Shown here: piece after piece, positions 27,021 through 35,587 of the stretch | Position numbering within the stretch: the stretch's first letter is position 1 | Layout of the letters: each line of letters opens with the position of its first letter | Assembly: GCA_965219005.1 (NCBI GenBank) | Contig: CBDCMS010000004.1 | Location: forward strand, 2,666,001-2,730,000 | Direction of reading: 5' to 3' | Source of the DNA: CAUZIZ01 sp965219005 | Lineage (GTDB): Bacteria; Acidobacteriota; UBA6911; RPQK01; JAJDTT01 | DNA: 64,000 bases | Position numbers and translations under genes: made by a program | Notes under the pieces: generated by a model | Databases searched by the model: none | What the model saw: only the letters and a program-made list of their open reading frames with translations | Told to the model about the DNA's origin: nothing

Positions 27021-30000
27021 TTATTTCGAGAAACTGACCGGCATCGTTACGAAGCGGATCGCTCCTCGGGTTTGAATTACGGTGGCAGCGACCACTCCCT
27101 GGGAGGTGACACCCTTTAGCAGCCCCTCAAAATTGCTGAAATCTAGCGCTATATCGGGCTCTGGATTCCAGGTAATTTCGTCCACGAAAAGAGACCGATG
27201 GCCCATGCCTGCCAGGGTGATGGAAGCTGTGGCCAGCAATTGCCCCTCCGAACTCCTCAGCTCGAGGTCGATCGTCATTGGATCGTTGCCCGGGTTCTGA
27301 ACCGCAATGCCTGTGTTCGTTGTGCCATCCTTGAGCATTGGGGCTGCAAAACCGGGGAGCTTTTGACTACTACCCACACCTGCGGCTCCAGCACTGCCGC
27401 TAAAGACGATCACACCGGCCAGAGGCTTGTCAGAGGTGACCGTAGCAGATCCAACCTGAAGAGGGCCCTCGCCATCTGTCCTCAAGATACGCATACCGCA
27501 GGCGGGTATCATGAGGTCATGAGTTCCATCGGCAAGTACCTGGCCGTCGAGATCGATGCCACTCAGGGGGAGACCATCGTCATCTTTGAGCGTGATCGTC
27601 GCCTGGGCGCTCATCGTTTTGCTCAAGTTGATCAGGATGACCTCGCTGGAAACACTGACTCCGCTCTGCTCACCGTCTCCAAATTGAGCAAAGAGAAGTT
27701 CAAGATTGCCGAACTCCGTTGGCGCCGACACGGGCATCGTCACGAATTCCTGGGGCCGGGTTTGGATCACGGTCGCGGCAACGCCCCCTGTGGATGTAGT
27801 TGCCTTCACAATTCCTTCGAAATCGGTAAAGTCGATGCTGACGCCCAAGCCTGGAGTCCAGCCAATCTCGTCCACAAAGAGAGCCCGATGGCCCATGCCC
27901 GCCAGGGTGATCGAACCCGTGGCCAACAGCACCCCATCGGTATCCCGCAGTTCGAGATTCACCAACACCGGATCGTTCCCTGGATTCTGGAAGGCGATTC
28001 CCGTGTTGATCTCAGCGTTCCTTAGCATAGGAGCTACGAACGCCGGCAGTGCCGGGCTAGCACCCACACCGGCGGCTCCGATGCCGCTGTTGAAAACCAC
28101 GACGCCGGATAGTTGCTTATCCGAAGTCACCGTCGCAGATCCTGCCTGCAGAGGCCCTTCGCCATCGGTGCGCAGGATACGCATGCCACATGTGGGAATT
28201 GTGATATCGACCTCTCCCTGGAGCAGAACAGCTCCATTCAGGTCGACGTTGTCCAGGGGCACGCCGTCGTCGCCTTTGACCGTAATCGTTGCCGCGGCCT
28301 CGATGGCCTTCCCAGGATTCACCAGGAAGAACTCACTGGAAAGCTGGACGGTGCTTGCCCCCAGCGTCTGAGCGAGACTTGCCGAAGCGATCTCCCCGTC
28401 TCCAAACTGGGCAAAGTAGAGCGGCGACACGGCGACGGTGGTGCTAATGGTTCGACTGTTGTTTTCCTGCTCGTTGTCCTCCTCATTTGCAGATACCGTG
28501 GCCGTGTTCTCCACTTGTCCTACTGTCGAGGGATCCACAACAACGCCCAAATTAATATCGGGAGCCGACTCCGAGCCACTCAGGGAGTCTCGGGTGCAGG
28601 TGACGGTGCCGACCACCTCGTCACAATTCCAACCAGAGCCGGCAGCGGAAACAAAGGTGACGCCATTGGGCAGGTTGTCGGTGACGGTGACATCGGTCGC
28701 TTCAGAAGGCCCGTTGTTGGTAACACCGAGTGTGTAGGTCAGAGTTGTTGCCGGGGCGACGGGATCGGCGTCGGCTAGCTTGGTGATACCCAGATCCGCG
28801 AGCCTGTTCACACTCACACTCGCCGACGCCTGATCATCTTCATTCGGGTCGCCGTTGTTCGGACTCGAGTCGGGGTCCATCTGATCCACGGCGATGAGCT
28901 CTGCTGTGTTCGTTATCGTTCCGGTGGAAGAAAGTTCCCCCGTCAGTGTCAGCACGGCAGCGGTATCCCGGGCCAGACTGAGAACGGTCCAGATTCCGGT
29001 AGCCTGGTCGTAGCCGATGGAGCTCACGATATCGGTAAGTCCGCTAGGCACTGGATCGCTGACCTGAATGTTAGTGGCCGTTTCGGGTCCCTTGTTCTCC
29101 AGCGTCACCGTGAATGTCACTGTCTCGCCCACCTCCACGCTGGTCTCGTCCACCACCTTCTTCAATTCCAGGTCAGCACCAGGCAGTGCAACGCTCAACC
29201 TCACCGAACCATAAATGACCTCCCTAAATAGTCCCGGCGTCAGCGTTGGCAATCCGCTACAGGTCAGTTCCGAAGGCACACAGTTGGAAAAACTTCCTTC
29301 GGTGGGCCCATCCACAATCAGAAAACTATTGCCACCAGCGGGAATAAAGCCATCGATCAGTGCAACGGACAGGGTCCCGCCCAGACTCGCACTCTCGCCC
29401 GTGGCCGTCCCCACCTGCAAGACATCGAAACTGCTTGTGTCAGCAAGCTCCATCCTCAAATCTCCGGTTGCGAGCTGGCTGTATTTTCCGGTGACCGTAA
29501 TGCCGCCCACAGAGCCTCCCACCTGAAATACTCCGGCGTTTTGCACACTCCCCTCGATAGTTCCGCTTCCCGTCAACTCGCCCGATGCCTCGTTGACGAG
29601 TTGGCCATTGCCCTCCACCAGAATCGTGCCCCCATCCCAGATGACCGTGCCGGCATTGCTAAACTCTGCCCCGTTCCGTACCGCCAGAGCTGGTGAGCCA
29701 TCTCCCGGCTCGTTGAGTGTCATGGTCCCCTGGTTTCTCAGGTTGGAACCGTCACCCAGATCGATGCTGCCACCGCTCCAGGTGGCACTGCCGAAACCGT
29801 TCGAGCTGGTTTGCGGGCTTGAACTACTGCTGGCGGCCGGGCCTCCCGAGATGATGACGGTCAGGAGACCCTGAACCTCTACCGGGCCAGTCACGCTGGC
29901 CGAGGCTGATGAGTCGATCTGGACAGTGGCCGTCGTGGCCTGTTGCAGAAAGACAACTGCGTCGGAAGGGTTGCTTGGGGGGCCAATTAGTGTCATTTCC

Positions 30001-31034
30001 AGATTGTGGCCATTCCCCTGATAATGCAGGCTGTCCTCGCTGTCTAGTGAGTAGGTCCCACGGTTCTCAGACGGCTTCATAAGATTGACTAGCCCGTTGA
30101 TTTCGACATTGCCGGCTGTCTCCAGTTCCACGTCAAGATTGGCCGAAGAAACGTTCATCCGGTCCAGATTCGTGATTCTCCCCATCCCGGACACGTCTCC
30201 TTGAATGAACAACCTTCCGAAAGCAACGCCTTGGGTATCCGACGCCTCTGAAGAGGGTGCTGCCGAACCGTTGACCAACAGCCCGTCTATGCTGCTGTCC
30301 TCCCTCAGGGTCAAGCTGCCACCTTCAATTCTCAACGTCGAATTCGCACCCAGATCCAGGCTTCGGACCTCTTGCGTTTGGGAAACAGTGATGATCCCGA
30401 TATCCCCCGGTATCACCGCATCATGGCCGGGCCCAGGCACTAACGGTGGATCCCAGTTGTCGGGATCGGAAAAGTCACCGTCACTACCTCCTCCTGTCCA
30501 GGTGACGGGCCCCGACGTGGGAAGGCAAGCGATGGTCAAGGATAGCTCGACTTGCACCGGGGGATCGACGCCTAAAGCCCTCCCGCTTGCGACGTTCTTG
30601 ATCACCGTCCCATCAACGACGCCTTGGTTCACCCTCACCGAGAAGGAGATGGTATGAGTCTGCGGGAACCCCATTCCTGCGACGACTCCCAACCCGAGGG
30701 TTCCCGTCCAGACGATCCGATTGTTGCTGATATCGAAGAAAGCATTTTCGCTGACGCTGTCTGAAATATATGTGGTGCCTGCGGGGACCTGGTCCTCCAT
30801 CGAGGCGGGTAGGGTGGGCGATCCCTGACCCGATTGATTGTTCAGTGTTATCTCGTACGAGATGGCGCTTCCTGGACAGAGCGGCTCCGGGAACATCGCT
30901 GATTTTTCGATTGAGATTTGACTTCCCGGGCCGAGAGGGAAGGTGTCGCTAGTTGAAACGCTTCGCAGGTCTTCGCCGAGGAGACCTGCAGAGAATAAAC
31001 TGATTACGAACACCCACTGTGCTGAGACTCTCAT
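27021..31034 (-). CDS. Giant exported DUF11-domain protein with duplicated C-terminal module
   Basis: 1337 residues. After a signal peptide come a DUF11-type domain (about 45-170: SYEITLNNQSGQGSP), a beta-helix-like Gly/Ser-rich region (180-610) with TWTGGGSDGDFSDPDNWDPP, typical of autotransporter-like stalks, two DUF11 domains (about 635-765 DLELKKVVDETSVEVGETV, and 770-890 DLGITKLADADPVAP), and two copies of a ~210-residue module (about 893-1110 and 1118-1337). Each module opens LxFAQFGDGE and ends FVTMPVS and holds CGMRILRTDGEGPLQ, NTGIA and GHRxLFVDEI. Likely a surface adhesin or stalk. Its stop is 12 bases from the right end of the IS4 pair. Confidence 0.85.
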   Translation of the reverse strand: MRVSAQWVFVISLFSAGLLGEDLRSVSTSDTFPLGPGSQISIEKSAMFPEPLCPGSAISYEITLNNQSGQGSPTLPASMEDQVPAGTTYISDSVSENAFFDISNNRIVWTGTLGLGVVAGMGFPQTHTISFSVRVNQGVVDGTVIKNVASGRALGVDPPVQVELSLTIACLPTSGPVTWTGGGSDGDFSDPDNWDPPLVPGPGHDAVIPGDIGIITVSQTQEVRSLDLGANSTLRIEGGSLTLREDSSIDGLLVNGSAAPSSEASDTQGVAFGRLFIQGDVSGMGRITNLDRMNVSSANLDVELETAGNVEINGLVNLMKPSENRGTYSLDSEDSLHYQGNGHNLEMTLIGPPSNPSDAVVFLQQATTATVQIDSSASASVTGPVEVQGLLTVIISGGPAASSSSSPQTSSNGFGSATWSGGSIDLGDGSNLRNQGTMTLNEPGDGSPALAVRNGAEFSNAGTVIWDGGTILVEGNGQLVNEASGELTGSGTIEGSVQNAGVFQVGGSVGGITVTGKYSQLATGDLRMELADTSSFDVLQVGTATGESASLGGTLSVALIDGFIPAGGNSFLIVDGPTEGSFSNCVPSELTCSGLPTLTPGLFREVIYGSVRLSVALPGADLELKKVVDETSVEVGETVTFTVTLENKGPETATNIQVSDPVPSGLTDIVSSIGYDQATGIWTVLSLARDTAAVLTLTGELSSTGTITNTAELIAVDQMDPDSSPNNGDPNEDDQASASVSVNRLADLGITKLADADPVAPATTLTYTLGVTNNGPSEATDVTVTDNLPNGVTFVSAAGSGWNCDEVVGTVTCTRDSLSGSESAPDINLGVVVDPSTVGQVENTATVSANEEDNEQENNSRTISTTVAVSPLYFAQFGDGEIASASLAQTLGASTVQLSSEFFLVNPGKAIEAAATITVKGDDGVPLDNVDLNGAVLLQGEVDITIPTCGMRILRTDGEGPLQAGSATVTSDKQLSGVVVFNSGIGAAGVGASPALPAFVAPMLRNAEINTGIAFQNPGNDPVLVNLELRDTDGVLLATGSITLAGMGHRALFVDEIGWTPGLGVSIDFTDFEGIVKATTSTGGVAATVIQTRPQEFVTMPVSAPTEFGNLELLFAQFGDGEQSGVSVSSEVILINLSKTMSAQATITLKDDDGLPLSGIDLDGQVLADGTHDLMIPACGMRILRTDGEGPLQVGSATVTSDKPLAGVIVFSGSAGAAGVGSSQKLPGFAAPMLKDGTTNTGIAVQNPGNDPMTIDLELRSSEGQLLATASITLAGMGHRSLFVDEITWNPEPDIALDFSNFEGLLKGVTSQGVVAATVIQTRGAIRFVTMPVSFSK

Positions 31035-31140
31035 GAGGAAACTCCCATGAAAAACGGGTGCGCAATCGCTGCGAACCCCAGACCGCTTTTTCGATGGTCA
31101 GTCTAATCTGGCACCGAATCACCCGTCCTCGCCGTTCTAG

Positions 31141-32710
31141 CAGCCTGTCGGACTTTCGAGGTCACACCGAACGGGCATCATTAGTGTATGGCGAATCGAT
31201 TTAGAACAGTAGATCGAGAGACTCCTTATCTGTTTCCTCCTTCGGTGCAGGAATGGCTGCCGGAGACGCATCTGGCTCGCTTCGTGGTGGAGGTGGTGAG
31301 CAAGCTGGAGTTGAGGAAGTTGGAGGATTCCTACACGAAACGGGGATCGGAAGGATACCATCCGGCGGTGATGCTGGCGTTGTTGTTTTACGGGTATGCG
31401 ACGGGGGTGTTTTCGAGTCGGAAGTTGGAGCAAGCCACCTACGATTCGGTGGCGTTTCGCTACCTCGCCGGCAACACGCATCCGGATCACGACACCATAG
31501 CCCATTTCCGAAAGCGGTTTTTGGAAGAGCTGAAGCCGCTGTTTGTGGAGATCTTGCTGCTGGCCCAGGCGATGGGATTTCTGAAGTTGGGCCGAGTGAG
31601 TTTGGATGGCACGAAGGTCAAAGCCAATGCCTCCAAGCACAGTGCGTTGAGCTGGGGGCACATCCAGAAACTGGAAGCGCGGCTGCGAGAAGAAGTGGAC
31701 GAGTTGATGCAGCTGGCCGAGGAAGCGGATGGACGAGAAGAAACGGAAGGGATGGACATCCCGGCCGAGCTGGCGCGGCGGGAAGCACGGTTGAAAGCGA
31801 TCGATCAAGCGAAGCAGAAGCTGGTCGAGCGGGCGGCCGAGCGGCAGGCGGCCGAGCACGCCGAATATGAAGGGAAGGTGGCCAAGCGGCAAGCCCAGAG
31901 GAAAAGGGGAAACAAACCGAAGGGTCGCGAACCCAAACCGCCCCGAGGAGGAATCCGAGACCAGGATCAGATCAATCTGACGGATGAAGATTCTCGGATC
32001 ATGCCGGTCTCGGGCGGGGGATTTGAGCAATGCTACAACGCTCAGGCCCTGGTGGATAACGACAGTCTGTTGATTGTGGCCGTTCATGTCACGCCAAACG
32101 CCAATGACAAGAAAGAACTGAAACCGGCCCTGGCGGCGCTGCACGCATTGCCGGAGTCGTTGGGTCGGCCCCAGGAGCTGCTGGCCGACAACGGCTACTT
32201 CAGTGGTGCCAACGTGGAGCTTTGTAGCGAGCATGCGGTCCTTCCCTATATTGCGGTCGAGCGGGAAGCCCACCACTTGCCGCCGAACGAACGCTGGAAA
32301 GAACCGGAGCCACCCGGGGAAGACGCCGATGCGGTGGAGCAGATGAGATACCGGTTGAAGACCCCGGCGGGTCGAGCCATCTACGGGCAACGCAAAGCTG
32401 TCCCCGAGCCCGTCTTTGGGATCATCAAATCGGTGATGGGCTTTGCGCAGTTCTCTCTCCGAGGAGCGGAGGCGGCAGACGGGGAGTGGACTCTGGCCAG
32501 CATCGCCTGGAATCTGAAAAGAATGTACAACCTCGCCTGCCGCCAGCCGAAGCTGGCCCGTGCCACCCTCTGAAGAGGTGGGCCAGGTCGTTTCAGCGGC
32601 CAAATCACCGCCGCAGATCAGACGATTCATCGATTTCGTGCTTGGTCGTGCAAGACTTTGGATCAAACGTCAAATTTCAGAAGTGCCTGTGAGTCAAGTC
32701 CGACAGGCTG
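31141..32710. mobile_element. IS1182-type insertion sequence
   Basis: The element is bounded by inverted ends CAGCCTGTCGGACTT at 31141-31155 and its complement ending at 32710. CTAG lies directly outside both ends (31137-31140, 32711-32714), either a target duplication or a palindromic target. It holds one transposase gene. At 1570 bp it is the usual size for the family and looks complete. The ends share the core AGCCTGTC and the CTAG context with the MITE at 6148. Confidence 0.88.
31188..32573 (+). CDS. IS1182 family transposase
   Basis: 461 residues, intact. N-terminal DUF772-type region (FPPSVQEWLPETHLARFV, YHPAVMLALLFYGYATGVFSSRKLE), first catalytic Asp in VSLDGTKVKANAS, a long charged helix (about 160-240), then GGGFEQCYNAQALVD, second Asp in LLADNGYFSG and the catalytic Glu in PEPVFGIIKSVMGF. 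This is a DDE transposase of the IS5/IS1182 superfamily. The long reverse-strand frame 31137-32666 is its antisense shadow. Confidence 0.92.
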   Translation: MANRFRTVDRETPYLFPPSVQEWLPETHLARFVVEVVSKLELRKLEDSYTKRGSEGYHPAVMLALLFYGYATGVFSSRKLEQATYDSVAFRYLAGNTHPDHDTIAHFRKRFLEELKPLFVEILLLAQAMGFLKLGRVSLDGTKVKANASKHSALSWGHIQKLEARLREEVDELMQLAEEADGREETEGMDIPAELARREARLKAIDQAKQKLVERAAERQAAEHAEYEGKVAKRQAQRKRGNKPKGREPKPPRGGIRDQDQINLTDEDSRIMPVSGGGFEQCYNAQALVDNDSLLIVAVHVTPNANDKKELKPALAALHALPESLGRPQELLADNGYFSGANVELCSEHAVLPYIAVEREAHHLPPNERWKEPEPPGEDADAVEQMRYRLKTPAGRAIYGQRKAVPEPVFGIIKSVMGFAQFSLRGAEAADGEWTLASIAWNLKRMYNLACRQPKLARATL

Positions 32711-32714
32711 CTAG

Positions 32715-33045
32715 GCTAGGTCGCAAGCCCTGCCGACACAACCCTTTTTGCTGCCTCGAGACGACCCGTGATGAAAACTCGGGCTAAAGGGATCTCCGTG
32801 CCGAGGTCCAGATTACTTGAAATGGTATGGCGGAAGCGAATAAATCAAGCAATTCCAATTGATTTTCGCTTCAGCAGATGCTTGTAGAGCTTTGCGGCAA
32901 GAACAGCGAGCAGTCAGGGGCTTTTCTAACGATGGGATGGCGCCAACAGCTTTGCCATCAGGAACTGCGTCGCGCTTGGGTACTGTGCCGACTCCGATAC
33001 GCCCGATGTTTCTCGTAGTTCTTCAGTGCGGCCTCGATGGTCTTT
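32715..33045. other. Gene-poor stretch with esterase remnant at its right end
   Basis: No gene is seen from 32715 to about 32985. From about 33045 down to 32985 on the minus strand the sequence reads AVGEKTIEAALKNYEKHRAY in another frame, the frameshifted continuation of the esterase part of the pseudogene at 33046-33552. Confidence 0.5.
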
Positions 33046-33552
33046 TCACCGACCGCCATGTTTGATCATGCGATGCTTCAGGACGTTCGGGCCCAGCCAT
33101 GGTTCGATCACTTTTGGGTCAATTGACGTCTGCCCGGCGTGGGCGGCCGCCGCGGTCACCCGAGTCGACTCCCGGAGTACGGGATCGGTGGCCTTCGGAT
33201 CCGCCAGATCGTCGTGGAGGAGAATCCACATCGAGGTGCACGCTCCCGCGCTACCGCCGGTCAGCGCGATGCGGTCCTTGTCGATGTTCCATTCGGAGGC
33301 GAGAGCATGCTTATCGTCGGAGTCTTCCAGACCATAAATGGAGGCGATGTTGGGATGATTCAGCGACGCCAGTACCTGGGCCTCACGGGAGAAGCGGGCC
33401 ATGCGCTCCCGATCGGCGGCAAAGGCTTCAGGCAGGACCTTCAGGGCCACATCACGGTTGAGCTTCGTATCGGTGGCGCGGTACACCTCACCCATCCCTC
33501 CTTCACCGAGCTTGGAGGTAATCTTGTAGTGCGAGATGGTTTTGCCGATCAT
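33046..33552 (-). pseudogene. Chimera of a Ser/Thr kinase N-terminus and an esterase fragment
   Basis: 168 codons. Residues 1-84 are the start of an acidobacterial-type protein kinase: KLGEGGMGEVYRATD P-loop, ALKVLP with the invariant Lys, and HPNIASIYGLEDS. From about residue 86 the frame becomes an alpha/beta-hydrolase (carboxylesterase, HSL-like) with WNIDKDRIALTGGSAGACTS, whose GGSAG is the nucleophile elbow, through HAGQTSIDPKVIEPWLG. The join is in frame with no linker. The kinase catalytic HRD/DFG and the esterase N-terminal half are missing, and the esterase tail is frameshifted after 33046, so the product is almost certainly not functional. Confidence 0.8.
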
Positions 33553-33794
33553 GCCGTTACTTCATCCTACGCCCTGATCAGCGCGGTCTCAATAGTCGTG
33601 ATGGAATAGTAACCTGTGCGGGACCTGCGGGACTTGAGGGGGTTTTCCCACTAGGAAAGTTTGTCTGAAGTTCTTCGTGACTTTTGAGTCAAGTTTGGAA
33701 CGCAAGACAGAAAACCCCCGACCCAACAGATTGTGGGTTTCAGGTGCTTTGGCCCAAGGGGTTGAGGTCTTGAGCGTCGCAGACCAAGCGAGGT

Positions 33795-33884
33795 CAATCC
33801 CAACGGGATTGCGTATTGTAGCCCAGGGTTTCCGAACCCTGGGGAGGGAGTCGCCCCCAATCTGAATCAACCCGGAACGGGTTG
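33795..33884. repeat. Array of short hairpins
   Basis: Three perfect or near-perfect hairpins lie in 90 bases: CAATCCCAACGGGATTG at 33795-33811, CCCAGGGTT/GAACCCTGGG at 33822-33843 and CAACCCGGAACGGGTTG at 33868-33884. Looser relatives follow near 33942-33960 and 33983-34002. The rest of the gene-free stretch 33553-34048 shows nothing else. The style is that of dispersed palindromic units of large bacterial genomes. Confidence 0.7.
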
Positions 33885-34048
33885 CGTACCTAAGGGTCGC
33901 CCTGGTGCGCAATAACGCCTCTCGTTAGATCGTCTGTACGCAACCGCCGATGGGGTTGGGATCAAAGGGGGAGTCGGATACCCAGGGTTCAGAAACCCTT
34001 ATATGTGTTATTTGTTGAAAGGAATTCGGGTCAGAACGTCTGATCCGA

Positions 34049-34114
34049 GCCGACCACGAGATCGTGAAACCCTCGGTCCGTCGAGACCGGAGCCCAGCGA
34101 GATCCGTGGTCGGC
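34049..34114 (+). ncRNA. Candidate IS110 bridge RNA core (structured 5' leader)
   Basis: GCCGACCACG (34049-34058) pairs perfectly with CGTGGTCGGC (34105-34114). Within it CTCGGTC (34072-34078) pairs with GACCGGAG (34085-34092) with one bulge and a six-base loop. The structure lies in the leader of an IS110 transposase gene, where IS621-type elements encode the bridge RNA that pairs with target and donor DNA. Placement and structure fit; loop complementarity to the element ends could not be checked because the right end is lost. A plain leader hairpin is the alternative. Confidence 0.45.
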
Positions 34115-34187
34115 CCTTTTCATGTCAACCCGAACAGTCGCCTGGGCCTCCGTCAAAGAGAGAGCCCGAATATAAGGAAGGGTCTCC

Positions 34188-35060
34188 ATGAAACAACTCA
34201 AAGGTAATCCTATCAACAAAACCTGGATGAGTCAGCCCGCAGCGGGCATTGATGTCAGCAAGGATCGGCTGGATCTGTGTCTGCTGCCACGGGAGGAACA
34301 CTCGGAGCACTCCAACGCGGGGGAAGGAATCGCAGAGATCCTCCGCCGTCTGGAGGGGATCGCGGGATTGGTCTCGGTGGTGGTGGAAGCCTCGGGGGGT
34401 TATGAGAAGCGGGTCCTGAGAGAGCTCAATGAGGCGGGGATCCCCGTCTGTTGCGTGAATCCTCGACAAGCTCGAGACCTCGCGAAGGGTCTGGGAATCC
34501 TAGCCAAGAATGATCGTCTGGATGCCCACGTCCTGGGGCGTTGTGGGCAGCTGGGGATTCATCGTATCAGTAAGCAGGAAACCGCGTACTATCAGCAGTT
34601 ACAAGCCTACAATCGCAGACGCAGGCAACTGATTGAGTGTCGTAAGATCGAGCGGACTCGTCGCCATCAGTATGAGGATCAGGAGCTGCGTCAAGGAGTG
34701 GAGCGCATCCTTCGCCTGCTGGATCAAGAACTGAAAGAGATCGAGCAGAAGGTGGAGGAATTGCTGCGGCTCGATGCGGAGCTACTTCGGCGCCAGGAGG
34801 TGGTGCAAAGCTGCCCGGGGATAGGGGAGCGAAGCAGTCAGATCGTGGTGTGTGAGCTGCCTGAGTTGGGCAGGGTCAATCGCAGAGAAGTCGCTTCCCT
34901 GGTGGGATTGGCCCCTTGGGATCAGGACAGCGGCGAGGGACTCCAGCCTCGTGCCATCTGGGGAGGACGGCGTCGCGTCGACTCCCAGTGTCGCCCGCAG
35001 GTGACTCGTCGACTCATCCTGGTTCGAGTCATCCTGCTGGTTCGAGTCATCTTGGGTTGA
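34188..35060 (+). pseudogene. IS110 family transposase, 3'-truncated
   Basis: The frame reads 290 codons, but only about 263 are transposase. The DEDD RuvC-like domain is intact: AAGIDVSKDRLDL, VVVEASGGYEKRV and LAKNDRLDAHVLG. A coiled-coil middle region follows, then the start of the C-terminal transposase_20 domain (CPGIGERSSQIVV, LPELGRVNRREVASLVGLAP, AIWGGRRRV). After about 34975 the frame runs antisense through a truncated protease gene, so the last ~60 residues, including the catalytic serine region, are absent. It is probably inactive. Confidence 0.85.
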
Positions 35061-35525
35061 GTCACCCTGGGATCCATCCGTTGAGTCCTCCCCGGTTGCT
35101 GACTGACCGTTTTCGGGTCCCCTGCTCGTCGCCGATTTCCCTTTCGTCGGCTTGCCACTGAGGCGGACCACCCGATCCACGCTCACGTAGTGGACATCGG
35201 ACGATCCGGCCAGGACGTCGATTTCACCTGCGCTCAGCTGAGCCGCATAGCCGTGGACCAGGGCCAGGGTATCTGGATTGGTCGGATCGTACCCAGCCTC
35301 GAAGCTCTCCTGCTTGAGCTGCACGATGACCCGCATGGGGTAGTCGTAGTGGGGATTGGCCGAAAGAAACTCGACCTCTTCTTTCAAAGCGGGGGACAGT
35401 TTCTTGGCGATCCCGGGGGGAAGTCCGGCCTGCAGGTTTGCGGCCAGCAACAGTCCGGCCAGAGCTCCCGCTGCGATCCGGCAGCATCTCTTCTTAGTTC
35501 TATTGGATTTCAGTATTGCCTTCAT
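34975..35525 (-). pseudogene. Subtilase-like protein truncated after its prodomain
   Basis: Start ATG at 35525 with GGAGAGAT upstream. About 184 codons are authentic: signal peptide (IAAGALAGLLLAANLQA), an inhibitor-like prodomain (LPPGIAKKLSPALKEEVEFL, MRVIVQLKQESFE, VHYVSVDRVVRLSGK), a Ser/Asp/Gln-rich linker with repeated DDSNQ units, and THLRATLGVDA, the point where the catalytic domain of S8 proteases normally begins. There the sequence runs into the end of the IS110 fragment and the frame continues as antisense to 34782. It lies 62 bases downstream of the intact S8 protease gene and was probably its operon partner. Confidence 0.75.
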
Positions 35526-35587
35526 GGTTTTATCTCTCCGCTTGCTTATCTGATGTACAAATGAGGTGCTCTTTCTCCACATCGTGA

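Noticed and set aside
31137..32666. 509-codon reverse-strand ORF
   Set aside because: It is the antisense of the intact IS1182 transposase; its translation is Arg/Gln/His-rich with no domain signature.
33795..34002. CRISPR array
   Set aside because: The hairpin units differ in sequence, have no constant repeat length or regular spacers, and no cas gene is nearby.
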